Positions 1 to 6,604 of a DNA stretch of 18,007 bases are shown piece after piece. The stretch is taken from assembly GCA_004213025.1 (NCBI GenBank), contig SHBC01000014.1:1-18007 (forward strand), written 5' to 3'. Source of the DNA: SAR116 cluster bacterium. Lineage in GTDB: Bacteria > Pseudomonadota > Alphaproteobacteria > Puniceispirillales > Puniceispirillaceae. The stretch's first letter is position 1; each line of letters opens with the position of its first letter. A program made the position numbers and the translations under genes. The notes beneath the pieces are model-generated. The model was given only the letters and a program-made list of their open reading frames with translations, was not told the DNA's origin and made no database searches.

Positions 1-1
1 T

Positions 2-154
2 GAGGCCGGGCTCATCTGCTATCCGATGGGCGGTACCATTGACGGGCGGCGCGGCGACCATGTGCTGCTGGCCCCGCCCTTCATCATCAGTGATGGCCAG
101 ATCGACGAGATCTGCGACAGGCTGGCGGTGGCGGTGCAATCGGCACTGGCCTGA
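2..154 (+). CDS. Class III aminotransferase, C-terminal fragment (5' truncated by window edge)
   Basis: The open frame entering from the left edge ends with TGA at 152-154 and gives about 50 residues. It contains YPMGGTIDGRRGDHVLLAPP followed by a FIIS segment and a short helical tail. This is the usual C-terminal end of fold-type I, class III PLP-dependent aminotransferases, where a G-x-x-GDH-(V/I)-xx-APPF(I/V)I strand is followed by a final helix (D-x-L-xx-A-xx). The catalytic lysine and the PLP site lie outside the window, so the amino donor and acceptor cannot be assigned. The next gene, a DMT transporter, lies about 200 bp downstream on the same strand and could be functionally linked. 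Seen: the frame and motif. Family knowledge: the assignment. Confidence 0.75.
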   Translation, partial: EAGLICYPMGGTIDGRRGDHVLLAPPFIISDGQIDEICDRLAVAVQSALA

Positions 155-351
155 CCGCCGGTCAAAATCTGGTCTGACCCCGGTCTGAAGCTGATTGGTT
201 TCAAGGCTGGCATCCTTCGTCATTCTGCGCCACCATGGACGGCATAAGGCATGCCGGTGCCGCCCGTGACGGGAAATTGTGACAGGGTGGTGATGACAGG
301 CAGGCCAGGGGAGACCGCCATTTCAGGTTCCATACATTCTTTCATACCGCC
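155..351. other. Intergenic stretch without convincing gene
   Basis: About 200 bp between the aminotransferase stop and the first possible start of the DMT transporter. A weak GGTCA/TGACC inverted repeat (160-164 with 175-179) follows the upstream stop but has no T-tract. No clear ribosome-binding site precedes the ATG at 352. An open frame on the other strand crosses this stretch, but it continues through the transporter and looks like a shadow. Confidence 0.4.
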
Positions 352-1365
352 ATGTTTGGTGGACAGTCGCGCCGCCGCCACTGCCGGTGCGGCATGACCA
401 TCCCGGTGGCAGGCGGCGCTCCCCCGGGGCCAACCTCGGGGCCAACCTCGGACCCAACCTCGGGCCCAACCTCGGGCCCAACCTCGTGCCCAACCTCGGG
501 GGCGGGCGACAATGTGAAGGGTGCGCTGTTCATGCTTGCCGGCATGTTCGTTTTCTCGGCTGTCGATGCGCAGGCAAAATATCTGACACAATATATGCCG
601 TCGCTGCAGATTGTCTGGGCGCGCCAGATCGGCCTTGTGGTCGGTGTGATGATCCTGATCGCCTGGCATGGCCGGGCAATCCTGCGGACCGGTTTTCCGA
701 TGCTGCAGATCGGTCGTGGCGCGGCGGCGGCAATGTCGGCGACCCTGTTCATCCTCGGCCTGAATTTCGTTGCGCTGGCGGATGCGGTGGCCGTCACCTT
801 CGTGGCGCCGCTTGTCGTCACCATGCTGGCCGCGCTGCTGCTTGGTGAGCGTGTCGGTCTGCATCGCTGGACTGCCACCATCATCGGGTTTCTCGGCACG
901 CTGGTCGTGATCCGGCCTGGAATGGACAGTTTTCATCCCGGTCTGCTGCTGCCATTGCTGGCGGCAATCCTGTTTGCCATCAGGCAGGTCATCTCACGCC
1001 ATATCGGGTCGCGTGACCGTACCGAGACAACACTTGCCTATACGGCGCTGACGGCCTTCCTGATGCTGAGCGTCGTACAGCCGTTCATCTGGCAGCCGAT
1101 TGGCTCGCTGAACCTCATCGCCATCCTCGCCTCGATGTCACTCATGGCCGCGCTTGGCGAGTTTCTGGTCATCAGGGCGCTGGAAATCGGGCAGGCTGTC
1201 TTTGTCTCGCCGCTGCACTACACGATCATCATCTGGGCCAGCCTTTATGGCTATCTGCTGTTCGGCCAGTTCCCCGACATCTGGACCTGGGTGGGATCAT
1301 TCGTGATCATGGCGTCGGGGCTTTATATCTTTCATCGTGAGCGTAAACGCGCCACCGCAAGCTAG
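352..1365 (+). CDS. DMT superfamily (EamA-type) transporter with N-terminal PTSG repeat
   Basis: Integral inner-membrane protein of the drug/metabolite transporter superfamily. It has about ten hydrophobic helices in two EamA halves, starting at GALFMLAGMFVF and ending with an IMASGLYIF helix and a basic tail (HRERKR). Substrate is unknown; many such proteins export metabolites or amino acids. The longest frame starts at ATG 352 (337 residues), but the first ~55 residues are low-complexity and include six PTSG-like repeats (430-501). Alternative starts are ATG 394 and GTG 514. The latter has a G-rich stretch just upstream and would give 283 residues, close to the usual family length of about 290. 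No start has a strong Shine-Dalgarno sequence. The family call is solid; the start is not. Confidence 0.85.
   Translation: MFGGQSRRRHCRCGMTIPVAGGAPPGPTSGPTSDPTSGPTSGPTSCPTSGAGDNVKGALFMLAGMFVFSAVDAQAKYLTQYMPSLQIVWARQIGLVVGVMILIAWHGRAILRTGFPMLQIGRGAAAAMSATLFILGLNFVALADAVAVTFVAPLVVTMLAALLLGERVGLHRWTATIIGFLGTLVVIRPGMDSFHPGLLLPLLAAILFAIRQVISRHIGSRDRTETTLAYTALTAFLMLSVVQPFIWQPIGSLNLIAILASMSLMAALGEFLVIRALEIGQAVFVSPLHYTIIIWASLYGYLLFGQFPDIWTWVGSFVIMASGLYIFHRERKRATAS
430..501 (+). repeat. Six tandem 12-bp repeats (PTSG-coding minisatellite)
   Basis: Six direct copies of a 12-mer, consensus CCAACCTCGGGC, occupy 430-441, 442-453, 454-465, 466-477, 478-489 and 490-501. Variation is confined to the last three or four bases of each copy. 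In the transporter frame they read PTSG, PTSD, PTSG, PTSG, PTSC, PTSG. The unit is a multiple of three, so copy-number change would keep the frame. Confidence 0.95.
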
Positions 1366-1370
1366 CATGA

Positions 1371-1391
1371 GTGCTGCATAAAACGCAGCGC
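1371..1391 (+). terminator. Weak hairpin after the DMT gene
   Basis: GTGCTGC (1371-1377) can pair with GCAGCGC (1385-1391), including one G-U pair, across a 7-nt A-rich loop. It begins a few bases after the transporter stop. No T-run follows directly; a TTTTT lies about 10 nt further on. It is a possible terminator only. Confidence 0.25.
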
Positions 1392-1464
1392 CGTGACCGG
1401 TTTTTGACGCTGTCTTGCAGCGGATCACCTGTCTATCGTGCCGGCTTCACTATGCGGTAAGACG

Positions 1465-1821
1465 ATGATTACGAAGCAATACAGAAAAGGTGAGTCCGTT
1501 TTTCGGGCCGGCGACAGATCGGTATCGGTCTGCCTGTTGTTGTCGGGCGAGATCGGTCTCTATTTTCCGACCGACGAGCGCGACCCCTACATGCATATCA
1601 AGGAGTATGAGACGTTCGGCGAAATGGGGCTGATCGAGAGCGAGCTCAGGAATGCGCGCGCCATGTGCCTCACTGATTGTGAGGTTCTGCATATCGAAAA
1701 GACGGATTTCGAAGAGCGCATCCATAATGCGGATCCGCTGCTGAAGGCGCTGGTCAGGACGCTGAGTGCGCGGCTTCGCGATGCCAACCGGAAACTGAGT
1801 CTTCGCCATCAGGTGGCCTAG
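1465..1821 (+). CDS. Stand-alone cyclic nucleotide-binding domain protein
   Basis: A protein of about 118 residues that is essentially one cNMP-binding (CRP/Fnr N-terminal-like) beta-roll. It begins with Y-x-K-G-E-x-(V/I)-F-x-x-G-D, continues through a glycine-containing turn (LLLSGEIGLYF), and has a phosphate-binding-cassette-like segment FGEMGLIESELRNARA with a conserved-type Glu and Arg. It ends in a helix. There is no C-terminal helix-turn-helix and no enzymatic domain, so it should not act as a DNA-binding regulator by itself. It may sense a nucleotide or work with a partner. ATG 1465 is preferred because the domain begins right after it; GTG 1438 in the same frame would add nine unconserved-looking residues. 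Neither start has a strong ribosome-binding site. The ligand is unknown. Confidence 0.8.
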   Translation: MITKQYRKGESVFRAGDRSVSVCLLLSGEIGLYFPTDERDPYMHIKEYETFGEMGLIESELRNARAMCLTDCEVLHIEKTDFEERIHNADPLLKALVRTLSARLRDANRKLSLRHQVA

Positions 1822-1897
1822 GATACAGGATACCGGATAGGGGGCGGGACGGGACTGTTATCTGCGGTGAAGGCAGTCCTGGGCGCGCAATCCGGTC

Positions 1898-2092
1898 CTA
1901 TACAAGATGGCCAAGGCGCTGGCACCCGACGCCTTTTAGCCTGACATCGGGAAACATCACCTTCAGATCGCCTGCCATTTCACGGATTCGCGCCTCGCAT
2001 TGCCGCTCTGTGCGGTGAAGGCCTTTCGAATCCGCCAGGGTGATGCATTCCCCATAGAATAGCCCGCAGACAAAAAGCTTGGCGATGAACAT
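1898..2092 (-). CDS. Small Cys-containing hypothetical protein, possibly exported
   Basis: A 64-residue protein starting at the ATG complementary to 2090-2092. GAGGG lies a few bases upstream (2093-2105 region, complement), which is better placed than for the longer in-frame start at 2134. The first ~20 residues are hydrophobic (FIAKLFVCGLFYG) and may be a signal or anchor. A polar part follows, with TLADSKGLHRTERQCEARIR and MFPDVRL. Four cysteines are at residues 9, 16, 32 and 57. The layout (short hydrophobic start, then a (T/S)D-x-x-G-x-H-x-T-E-x-x-C-x-x-R helix) resembles small uncharacterised proteins I recall from marine bacteria, but I cannot name a family. It is convergent with the cNMP-binding gene and divergent from gpgP. 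Confidence 0.55.
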   Translation of the reverse strand: MFIAKLFVCGLFYGECITLADSKGLHRTERQCEARIREMAGDLKVMFPDVRLKGVGCQRLGHLV

Positions 2093-2279
2093 GGCTGCCC
2101 TCAATCGGTTAAACGTTCTCCCCATCATTTGCATAGCTGATGGTCTGTGGTGCGGAATACTGCCGAATTAACAGTAGTGCGGTGCATTTAATGCAGCGGC
2201 TACAGCCGAGGCCATTCACTGGCCGTGTTGAATGGGCAGCTGGTTATCCCCCATCTAGCTCTGCCTATCCATCTCACAT

Positions 2280-2296
2280 GATGCAAAATATGCATC
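2280..2296. promoter_or_regulatory. Inverted repeat GATGCA-N5-TGCATC upstream of gpgP
   Basis: A perfect 6-bp inverted repeat, GATGCA (2280-2285) and TGCATC (2291-2296), with the A/T-only spacer AAATA. It lies about 90 bp before the likely gpgP start, in the most AT-rich stretch of this intergenic region. It has the form of a dimeric regulator site. No regulator can be named, and it does not resemble the LacI-type operators at 6554-6591. Confidence 0.35.
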
Positions 2297-2384
2297 GCTA
2301 CCGATCAAATTTAGCTCTTTAAGTGCGCGCTCCGACGCCGTAAGACGGCAGACTGAGAATTTGAACAGGGGGACAGGCGGCGCC

Positions 2385-3206
2385 ATGGGAGTGATGTTTA
2401 TGACCGACCTCGACGGCACGCTGTTGGGGCATGAGGATTTCAGCTTTGCCTCGATCCGCGATGATCTTCTGCAATTGCTTCGAGACGGTATCACGCTTGT
2501 GCCGAATTCAAGCAAGACCAGGTATGAAATTGATGCCTTCTGTGACGAGCTTGGCATCAGCCTTCCCTTCATCTGTGAAAATGGTGCGGCGCTTGTCAAC
2601 AGACAGCTTATTGAACCGCCCTCGATCTCGAACGTCGCCGATGTCGTCGGCCTTGCGCCGGAACGCCTGATGGCACTGTGGGACTGCCATATCGATGCCA
2701 CGCTGCGACGGCATTGCCACTTTCTGGCTGACCTGCCGGAGGCGGAGCAGGCCTGGCATCTCGGGCTGCGCGGTGCGGCGCTGAAGCTGGCGATGGCGCG
2801 TGATTATTCGGCGCCTTTTGTCTTCACGGGACAAGAGGCGGAATTTCATGAGTTGCAGGGGCAGGCTGTGGATGCCGGCCTTGCAATCAAGCGAGGCGGG
2901 CGTGTCTGCAATCTGTCGGCCTGTCATGACAAGGCGGCGTTCACGGAATCGCTGCGAGAGGATTATCGGGCCGCCCGGCGCGATCTTGTCATCATCGGTT
3001 TCGGTGATGGCGAGAATGACATCGGCATGCTTGAAGGGGCCGATATTGCCTGCGTTGTGCCGCGCCCTGGCAGTCCGCCACTGACACTTGCCGCGCCGCC
3101 ACCGACCGTCATCACCGCGCAGCGGACCGCGCCCGAAGGATGGCTCGACGCAGCCCGGCAGGCACTTTCAATTGTAGACCAGAAGAGGGGAGAGCATTAT
3201 GGGTGA
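2385..3206 (+). CDS. gpgP: Glucosyl-3-phosphoglycerate phosphatase (MPGP-like HAD-IIB)
   Basis: Cytoplasmic HAD-superfamily phosphatase, 273 residues from ATG 2385. Expected reaction: dephosphorylation of glucosyl- (or mannosyl-) 3-phosphoglycerate to the free glycosylglycerate. Motif I is DLDGT (D8 nucleophile, D10 acid/base), followed by the PNSSKTRYEI motif II region (typical of the MPGP/YedP group). CHDKAA provides the motif III lysine (about K183), and GFGDGENDIGML is motif IV. A cap of HAD-IIB type lies between motifs II and III. Its stop overlaps the start of the synthase gene by 8 bp, so the two are almost certainly co-translated. Mannosyl and glucosyl versions share this fold; the glucosyl call rests on the adjacent GT81-like synthase. 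A TTG at 2361 or the ATG at 2394 are alternative starts. Confidence 0.85.
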   Translation: MGVMFMTDLDGTLLGHEDFSFASIRDDLLQLLRDGITLVPNSSKTRYEIDAFCDELGISLPFICENGAALVNRQLIEPPSISNVADVVGLAPERLMALWDCHIDATLRRHCHFLADLPEAEQAWHLGLRGAALKLAMARDYSAPFVFTGQEAEFHELQGQAVDAGLAIKRGGRVCNLSACHDKAAFTESLREDYRAARRDLVIIGFGDGENDIGMLEGADIACVVPRPGSPPLTLAAPPPTVITAQRTAPEGWLDAARQALSIVDQKRGEHYG

Positions 3207-4479
3207 TTTCCAGCAGGGGGGCGTTGTCGCCACACTCCATAATTTCGACACCAAGCCACTTGCGGAGCTGGAGGCCGATCTGAAGCTGTTCTCCGGCTAC
3301 CGGCCGATGGAATTGATCCTGCCGAGCCTGTATTCCGAACTGGATGGCCCGGCGCTTGATCATATCGTCGATGAAATCGCCAAGGTTGACTATCTTGGTC
3401 ATGTCACCATCGGCCTTGATAAGGCAGACCGCGATGGCTTTGAACGCGCCTACGGCTTCTTCTCACGGCTGAACACGCCGTTTTCGATTCTGTGGAATGA
3501 CGGGCCGCGCCTTCGCGCCATCCAGCAGGAGCTGGAGGAACGGGGGCTCGGGCCGACCGAGCCCGGCAAGGGCCGCAATGTCTGGCACTGCATCGGCTTC
3601 ACGAATGCCCGCGGCAAGGCCGAAGCGGTGGCGCTTCATGATTGCGATATCCTGACCTATGACCGCAGCCTGCTGGCGCGGCTGTTCTATCCGATTGCCA
3701 ATCCGAATTTCCAGTTCGAGTTCTGCAAGGGATATTACGCCCGCGTCGCCGAGGGGCGGATGAATGGCCGCGTGTCCCGGCTTCTCGTCACGCCGTTGCT
3801 GCTGGCCATGGAACGCGTTCTCGGGCCAAGCGACTATATCAGCTTCATGAAGAGCTTTCGCTATCCGCTCGCCGGTGAGTTTTCCTTCCGCCGTTCGCTG
3901 ATCCCCGAATTGCGGATTCCGTCGGACTGGGGGCTTGAGGTCGGTGTGCTGTCGGAGATGCAGCGCAACCAGGCAAGCAACCGTGTCTGTCAGGTCGACA
4001 TCGCGGCGAATTATGACCACAAGCACCAGAATCTCTCGGAGACTGACAGCACCTCCGGCCTGTCACGCATGTCGATCGACATTTCCAAGGTGCTGATCCG
4101 CAAGCTGGCGACGCAGGGGCATTGCTTCGGCTCGGACACCTTCCGGACAATCAAGGCAACCTATTTCCGGATTGCCCTCGACATGGTCAGTTTCTACCAG
4201 AGCGACGCCGAATTGAACGGGTTGTCATATGACATCAATGCCGAGGAGCGGGCTGTCGAGATGTTTGCCGAGAACATCATGCGGGCCGGCGATGGTTTCA
4301 CCTATACGCCGATGGAAACGCCGTTCATTGCCTCCTGGACCCGGGTGAATTCCGCCATTCCCGACCTTGGATACCGGTTGCGACGCGCCGTCGAGGCCGA
4401 CAATCAGGAAATGAAAGAGGCGTCGCGCACGCAGGTGGTGATGCCGATGGTTGGTCGGGCGGGCGGGCGCGCGCGCTGA
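3199..4479 (+). CDS. gpgS: Glucosyl-3-phosphoglycerate synthase (GT81-type)
   Basis: Glycosyltransferase of 426 residues, expected to transfer glucose from an NDP-glucose to D-3-phosphoglycerate in the first step of glucosylglycerate synthesis. Visible features are an N-terminal GxVATLHNF segment, the donor-site loop ILWNDGPRL (~97-105), a DxD metal-binding motif at D148-C-D150 within LHDCDILTYD, a KGYYARV strand, the YPLAGEFSF loop (~222-230), DWGLEVGVL (~243-251) and YDHKHQ (~272-277). These match the GT-A synthases of bacterial and archaeal glucosylglycerate producers rather than GT55 mannosyl-3-phosphoglycerate synthases. The start ATG 3199 is preceded by GAGGGGAGAG and overlaps the phosphatase end. 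The Arg/Gly-rich C-terminal tail is lineage-specific. Donor specificity (GDP versus UDP or ADP) cannot be read from sequence. Confidence 0.87.
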   Translation: MGDFQQGGVVATLHNFDTKPLAELEADLKLFSGYRPMELILPSLYSELDGPALDHIVDEIAKVDYLGHVTIGLDKADRDGFERAYGFFSRLNTPFSILWNDGPRLRAIQQELEERGLGPTEPGKGRNVWHCIGFTNARGKAEAVALHDCDILTYDRSLLARLFYPIANPNFQFEFCKGYYARVAEGRMNGRVSRLLVTPLLLAMERVLGPSDYISFMKSFRYPLAGEFSFRRSLIPELRIPSDWGLEVGVLSEMQRNQASNRVCQVDIAANYDHKHQNLSETDSTSGLSRMSIDISKVLIRKLATQGHCFGSDTFRTIKATYFRIALDMVSFYQSDAELNGLSYDINAEERAVEMFAENIMRAGDGFTYTPMETPFIASWTRVNSAIPDLGYRLRRAVEADNQEMKEASRTQVVMPMVGRAGGRAR

Positions 4480-4516
4480 CCCCCTGCGGGTTGCCTGTCA
4501 CCGGGGCTATGCGGCG

Positions 4517-6448
4517 TCACATGCCGGACTGCACCATGGCGCCGCTGATGATCCCGGCAAGGCCGTGCGGGGCTATGCCATCGCCGGCAAGCGCCGCGTA
4601 GATGGCATCCCATCCTGCCCGTTCATGCGCCAGCCGGGCCCCTATATCCATCTCGCAGAATGACAGGCATCTGCCAAGCCGGGTCGCGCCATCACTGACA
4701 AAGCTGCCACCCTTCATGGCGCCGTCCAGTGCGAAGATCAGCCCGGCAAGCGGTGCCGGGTCCGGCATCAGGAAGCAGGCCGTGAAGGGCCACAGATGGT
4801 CCTGAACTCTCTCAAACCCGCGCGGATGAAGTCCGGCATAACGGCTGAAAAGCAACAGTCTTTCGATATCGCCAATGGCCTTGCCGGCGCTGGCATGGGC
4901 AATGGCGCGGCCGGCGAAGGCCTGCTTGTCATGCCGCATGATCAGGCCTTCGGCGTGAAGATGCCCAAGATAGCCATCCGCGCCAAACGCCGAGATGGCA
5001 TAGGCCTGGTCTTCGGCGCGATTGATGAAGGTCGGGGTAAAGGGCCGCCAGCGGTGAAGCGCATCGGCGGTGATGCCGGTCGTGCCGCCGGTTACGTGGA
5101 CGCGCTGATATCCTGGCGCGCGCTGCAGGATTTCGGCCTCGGTGGAAATCGCCTGCGGCCATTGCGGACAGGTCAACCGGCGTGACGTCAGCGGCGCCGT
5201 GATCGCGCTGGTATCGGGCCGCCTAACATCGGGAATGAACAGTCCTTTGGCGGCATCCTCTTCATTGACCAGACCGCCGGCAAGCATCCCCAGATCGACC
5301 TGCCTGCCTTCATGATCGCGCGCCGCCCCGCCCCATAGAGGATTGGCAATGGCCTGCAGGGCGGTGCGCCCGGTATGCGCCTGCAGCGCCGTCTGGTCGA
5401 AAATCTGGTCAAGATCGATCTTGAAGGTGAACCGCGCCTGCGGATTGACGGCGCGCTGCCAGACAAGGAGGATTGCCTTCAGGAAGCTGTAATGCCGCCC
5501 ATAGGCGCCATTGACGCCAAACACATCGGCCGCCGCGCTGTCACCCGGGCACAGGCATCGCGCCATGGCCTGGCATCTTTCCTCATCAAACAGGAACACC
5601 CGCAGATGCCGCAGCTGCAGATGCCGGGTGATGATATCCCGGACATAGGCAAATCCCGTTTCCTCCATGCCGGGATGCGTTACTGAGATTGACATGGCAA
5701 GGTCGATCCGCGCATCTGCCGGCAGCAGGCCATTGGCGCATTCGGCGGCCAGCGCCCGGTCGAGGCTGGCAAGACCGTACAGGATTTCGTTTTCCTCCGG
5801 CCGCGCATCGAGCGGGATCGGATGGTCATACCAGAAGGATTGCGGGCTGCTGGCAAAGCGGCGGCCGGCGGCGCGGTGATCCGGCGGGATGTCGGGCGAG
5901 TCGGGATCAAAGGGCGGACAGATCAGCGCGTTGGTGGTGAACAGTAATTCTGTTTCCGGCGTGCGAAGCGGCGCTGTGGGCGCCTCGATGGCGTGAAGGT
6001 GCCGCCTGCTGCGGATGGTGTCCGCCATCGCATCGGGGTCGGCACTGGCAGCGGCGGCAGGCGGGCAGAAAATCTCCCAGGGGTGACGCCGGTCATCGGG
6101 ATCGGTCGTGAACCCCGCCATGCTTCGCATCAGAAAGGACAGCGTCTCGCGCGCCGCCGCATCTTTCGAATCCACGTCTTTCGGATTCACGTCCTTAGAA
6201 TACTGGGAATCGCCGTCTGCCACCCGTGCCATCAGCGCGCGAGCCGCCGCGTGATCCGGGTGTGCAACCACCCCCTGCAGCAGCCAGGCACGGCACAACC
6301 GCGCATGGTCATCAGGTGCGCCGTCCAGCTTCAACGCCGTCCAGTCATCGCGTGTCAGCAGCCAGTCATCAAGTCTGGCAAGGCCGGGTGACGCCCGCTT
6401 TTTGGCCGCCCTGCCATGCTTGCCCTCGTAATCTGTCACTTTCAACAA
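4517..6448 (-). CDS. Uncharacterised ~640-residue protein with glycosyltransferase-like motifs
   Basis: I do not recognise a named family. The protein is soluble (no signal peptide, no clear membrane segment). The N-terminal ~200 residues are polar and variable, with a (S/P)KDV(N/D) repeat at ~84-96. A more conserved-looking part begins at SFWYDHPIPLDARPEENEIL (~204). Next come ISVTHPGMEE, VNGAYGRHYSFLKAILLVWQ (~312-331), then FKIDLDQIFD with an acidic D345-L-D347, and much later FINRAEDQAYAIS (E479-D480). A DxD after a hydrophobic strand plus a later ED(Q/x) pair is the pattern of GT-A glycosyltransferases, so a sugar-nucleotide transferase is a reasonable but unproven guess. The start is unclear: TTG 6448, TTG 6445 and GTG 6439 all follow an AGGGAAGGGA stretch. 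It is convergent with gpgS and divergent from lacI, sharing the operator region. Confidence 0.85.
   Translation of the reverse strand: MLKVTDYEGKHGRAAKKRASPGLARLDDWLLTRDDWTALKLDGAPDDHARLCRAWLLQGVVAHPDHAAARALMARVADGDSQYSKDVNPKDVDSKDAAARETLSFLMRSMAGFTTDPDDRRHPWEIFCPPAAAASADPDAMADTIRSRRHLHAIEAPTAPLRTPETELLFTTNALICPPFDPDSPDIPPDHRAAGRRFASSPQSFWYDHPIPLDARPEENEILYGLASLDRALAAECANGLLPADARIDLAMSISVTHPGMEETGFAYVRDIITRHLQLRHLRVFLFDEERCQAMARCLCPGDSAAADVFGVNGAYGRHYSFLKAILLVWQRAVNPQARFTFKIDLDQIFDQTALQAHTGRTALQAIANPLWGGAARDHEGRQVDLGMLAGGLVNEEDAAKGLFIPDVRRPDTSAITAPLTSRRLTCPQWPQAISTEAEILQRAPGYQRVHVTGGTTGITADALHRWRPFTPTFINRAEDQAYAISAFGADGYLGHLHAEGLIMRHDKQAFAGRAIAHASAGKAIGDIERLLLFSRYAGLHPRGFERVQDHLWPFTACFLMPDPAPLAGLIFALDGAMKGGSFVSDGATRLGRCLSFCEMDIGARLAHERAGWDAIYAALAGDGIAPHGLAGIISGAMVQSGM
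6164..6203 (-). repeat. 15-bp tandem repeat inside the 640-residue protein
   Basis: Two 15-mers, TTTCGAATCCACGTC (6164-6178) and TTTCGGATTCACGTC (6179-6193), are followed by a decayed partial third copy. On the coding strand they read as pentapeptides SKDVN, PKDVD and SKD in the variable N-terminal region. Unit length keeps the frame. Confidence 0.8.
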
Positions 6449-6486
6449 TCCCTTCCCTGGCCCTTTCCTGGCTTTTTCCTGGCCTC

Positions 6487-6515
6487 TTGTTGGCCTCGGC
6501 CAGGGTCCTGATAAA
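6487..6515 (+). promoter_or_regulatory. Candidate promoter for the import operon
   Basis: TTGTTG (6487-6492) and GATAAA (6510-6515) are separated by 17 bp, giving a partial sigma-70-like match about 90 bp before lacI. Transcription from here would run into both operators. A better -35 element, TTGACT (6570-6575), lies between the two operators but has only a poor -10 (around AATCGT 6593). If used, the mRNA would begin almost at the lacI ATG. Both are tentative. Confidence 0.25.
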
Positions 6516-6553
6516 AACCATGCTGGTGACAGAATAAGAGGGATGAATCGTAA

Positions 6554-6569
6554 CCGAAAGCGTTTTCGG
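6554..6569. promoter_or_regulatory. LacI-family operator, copy 1
   Basis: CCGAAAGCGTTTTCGG is a 16-bp palindrome with one mismatched pair and a central CG. The centrally placed CpG within an AAA-x-CG-x-TTT core is the hallmark of LacI/GalR-type operators. It sits about 35 bp before the lacI-family gene. Confidence 0.8.
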
Positions 6570-6575
6570 TTGACT

Positions 6576-6591
6576 CCGAAATCGCTTTCGG
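6576..6591. promoter_or_regulatory. LacI-family operator, copy 2
   Basis: CCGAAATCGCTTTCGG matches copy 1 closely, with a central CG at 6583-6584. Combining the two gives the ideal half-site CCGAAAGC. The centre-to-centre distance to copy 1 is 22 bp, about two helical turns, so two dimers could bind the same DNA face. It ends 13 bp before the regulator's ATG. Confidence 0.8.
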
Positions 6592-6604
6592 GAATCGTTT
6601 GGTC

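Noticed and set aside
430..501. Possible CRISPR-like array
   Set aside because: Units are 12 bp and directly adjacent with no spacers. It is a coding minisatellite.
220..936. Long - strand open frame with GWARG-type repeats
   Set aside because: It is antisense to the DMT transporter. The repeat is the complement of the PTSG-coding repeat, and the protein is rich in His/Arg/Asp with no recognisable domain.
1852..1879. GGACTG/CAGTCC inverted repeat after the cNMP-binding gene
   Set aside because: A six-base stem with a 16-nt loop and no T-run; too weak to call.
2140..2322. 60-residue + strand open frame upstream of gpgP
   Set aside because: No ribosome-binding site and no domain-like pattern. 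It covers the AT-rich presumed promoter region.
4480..4516. Terminator between gpgS and the convergent gene
   Set aside because: Only 37 bp, GC-rich, with no convincing stem plus T-tract on either strand.
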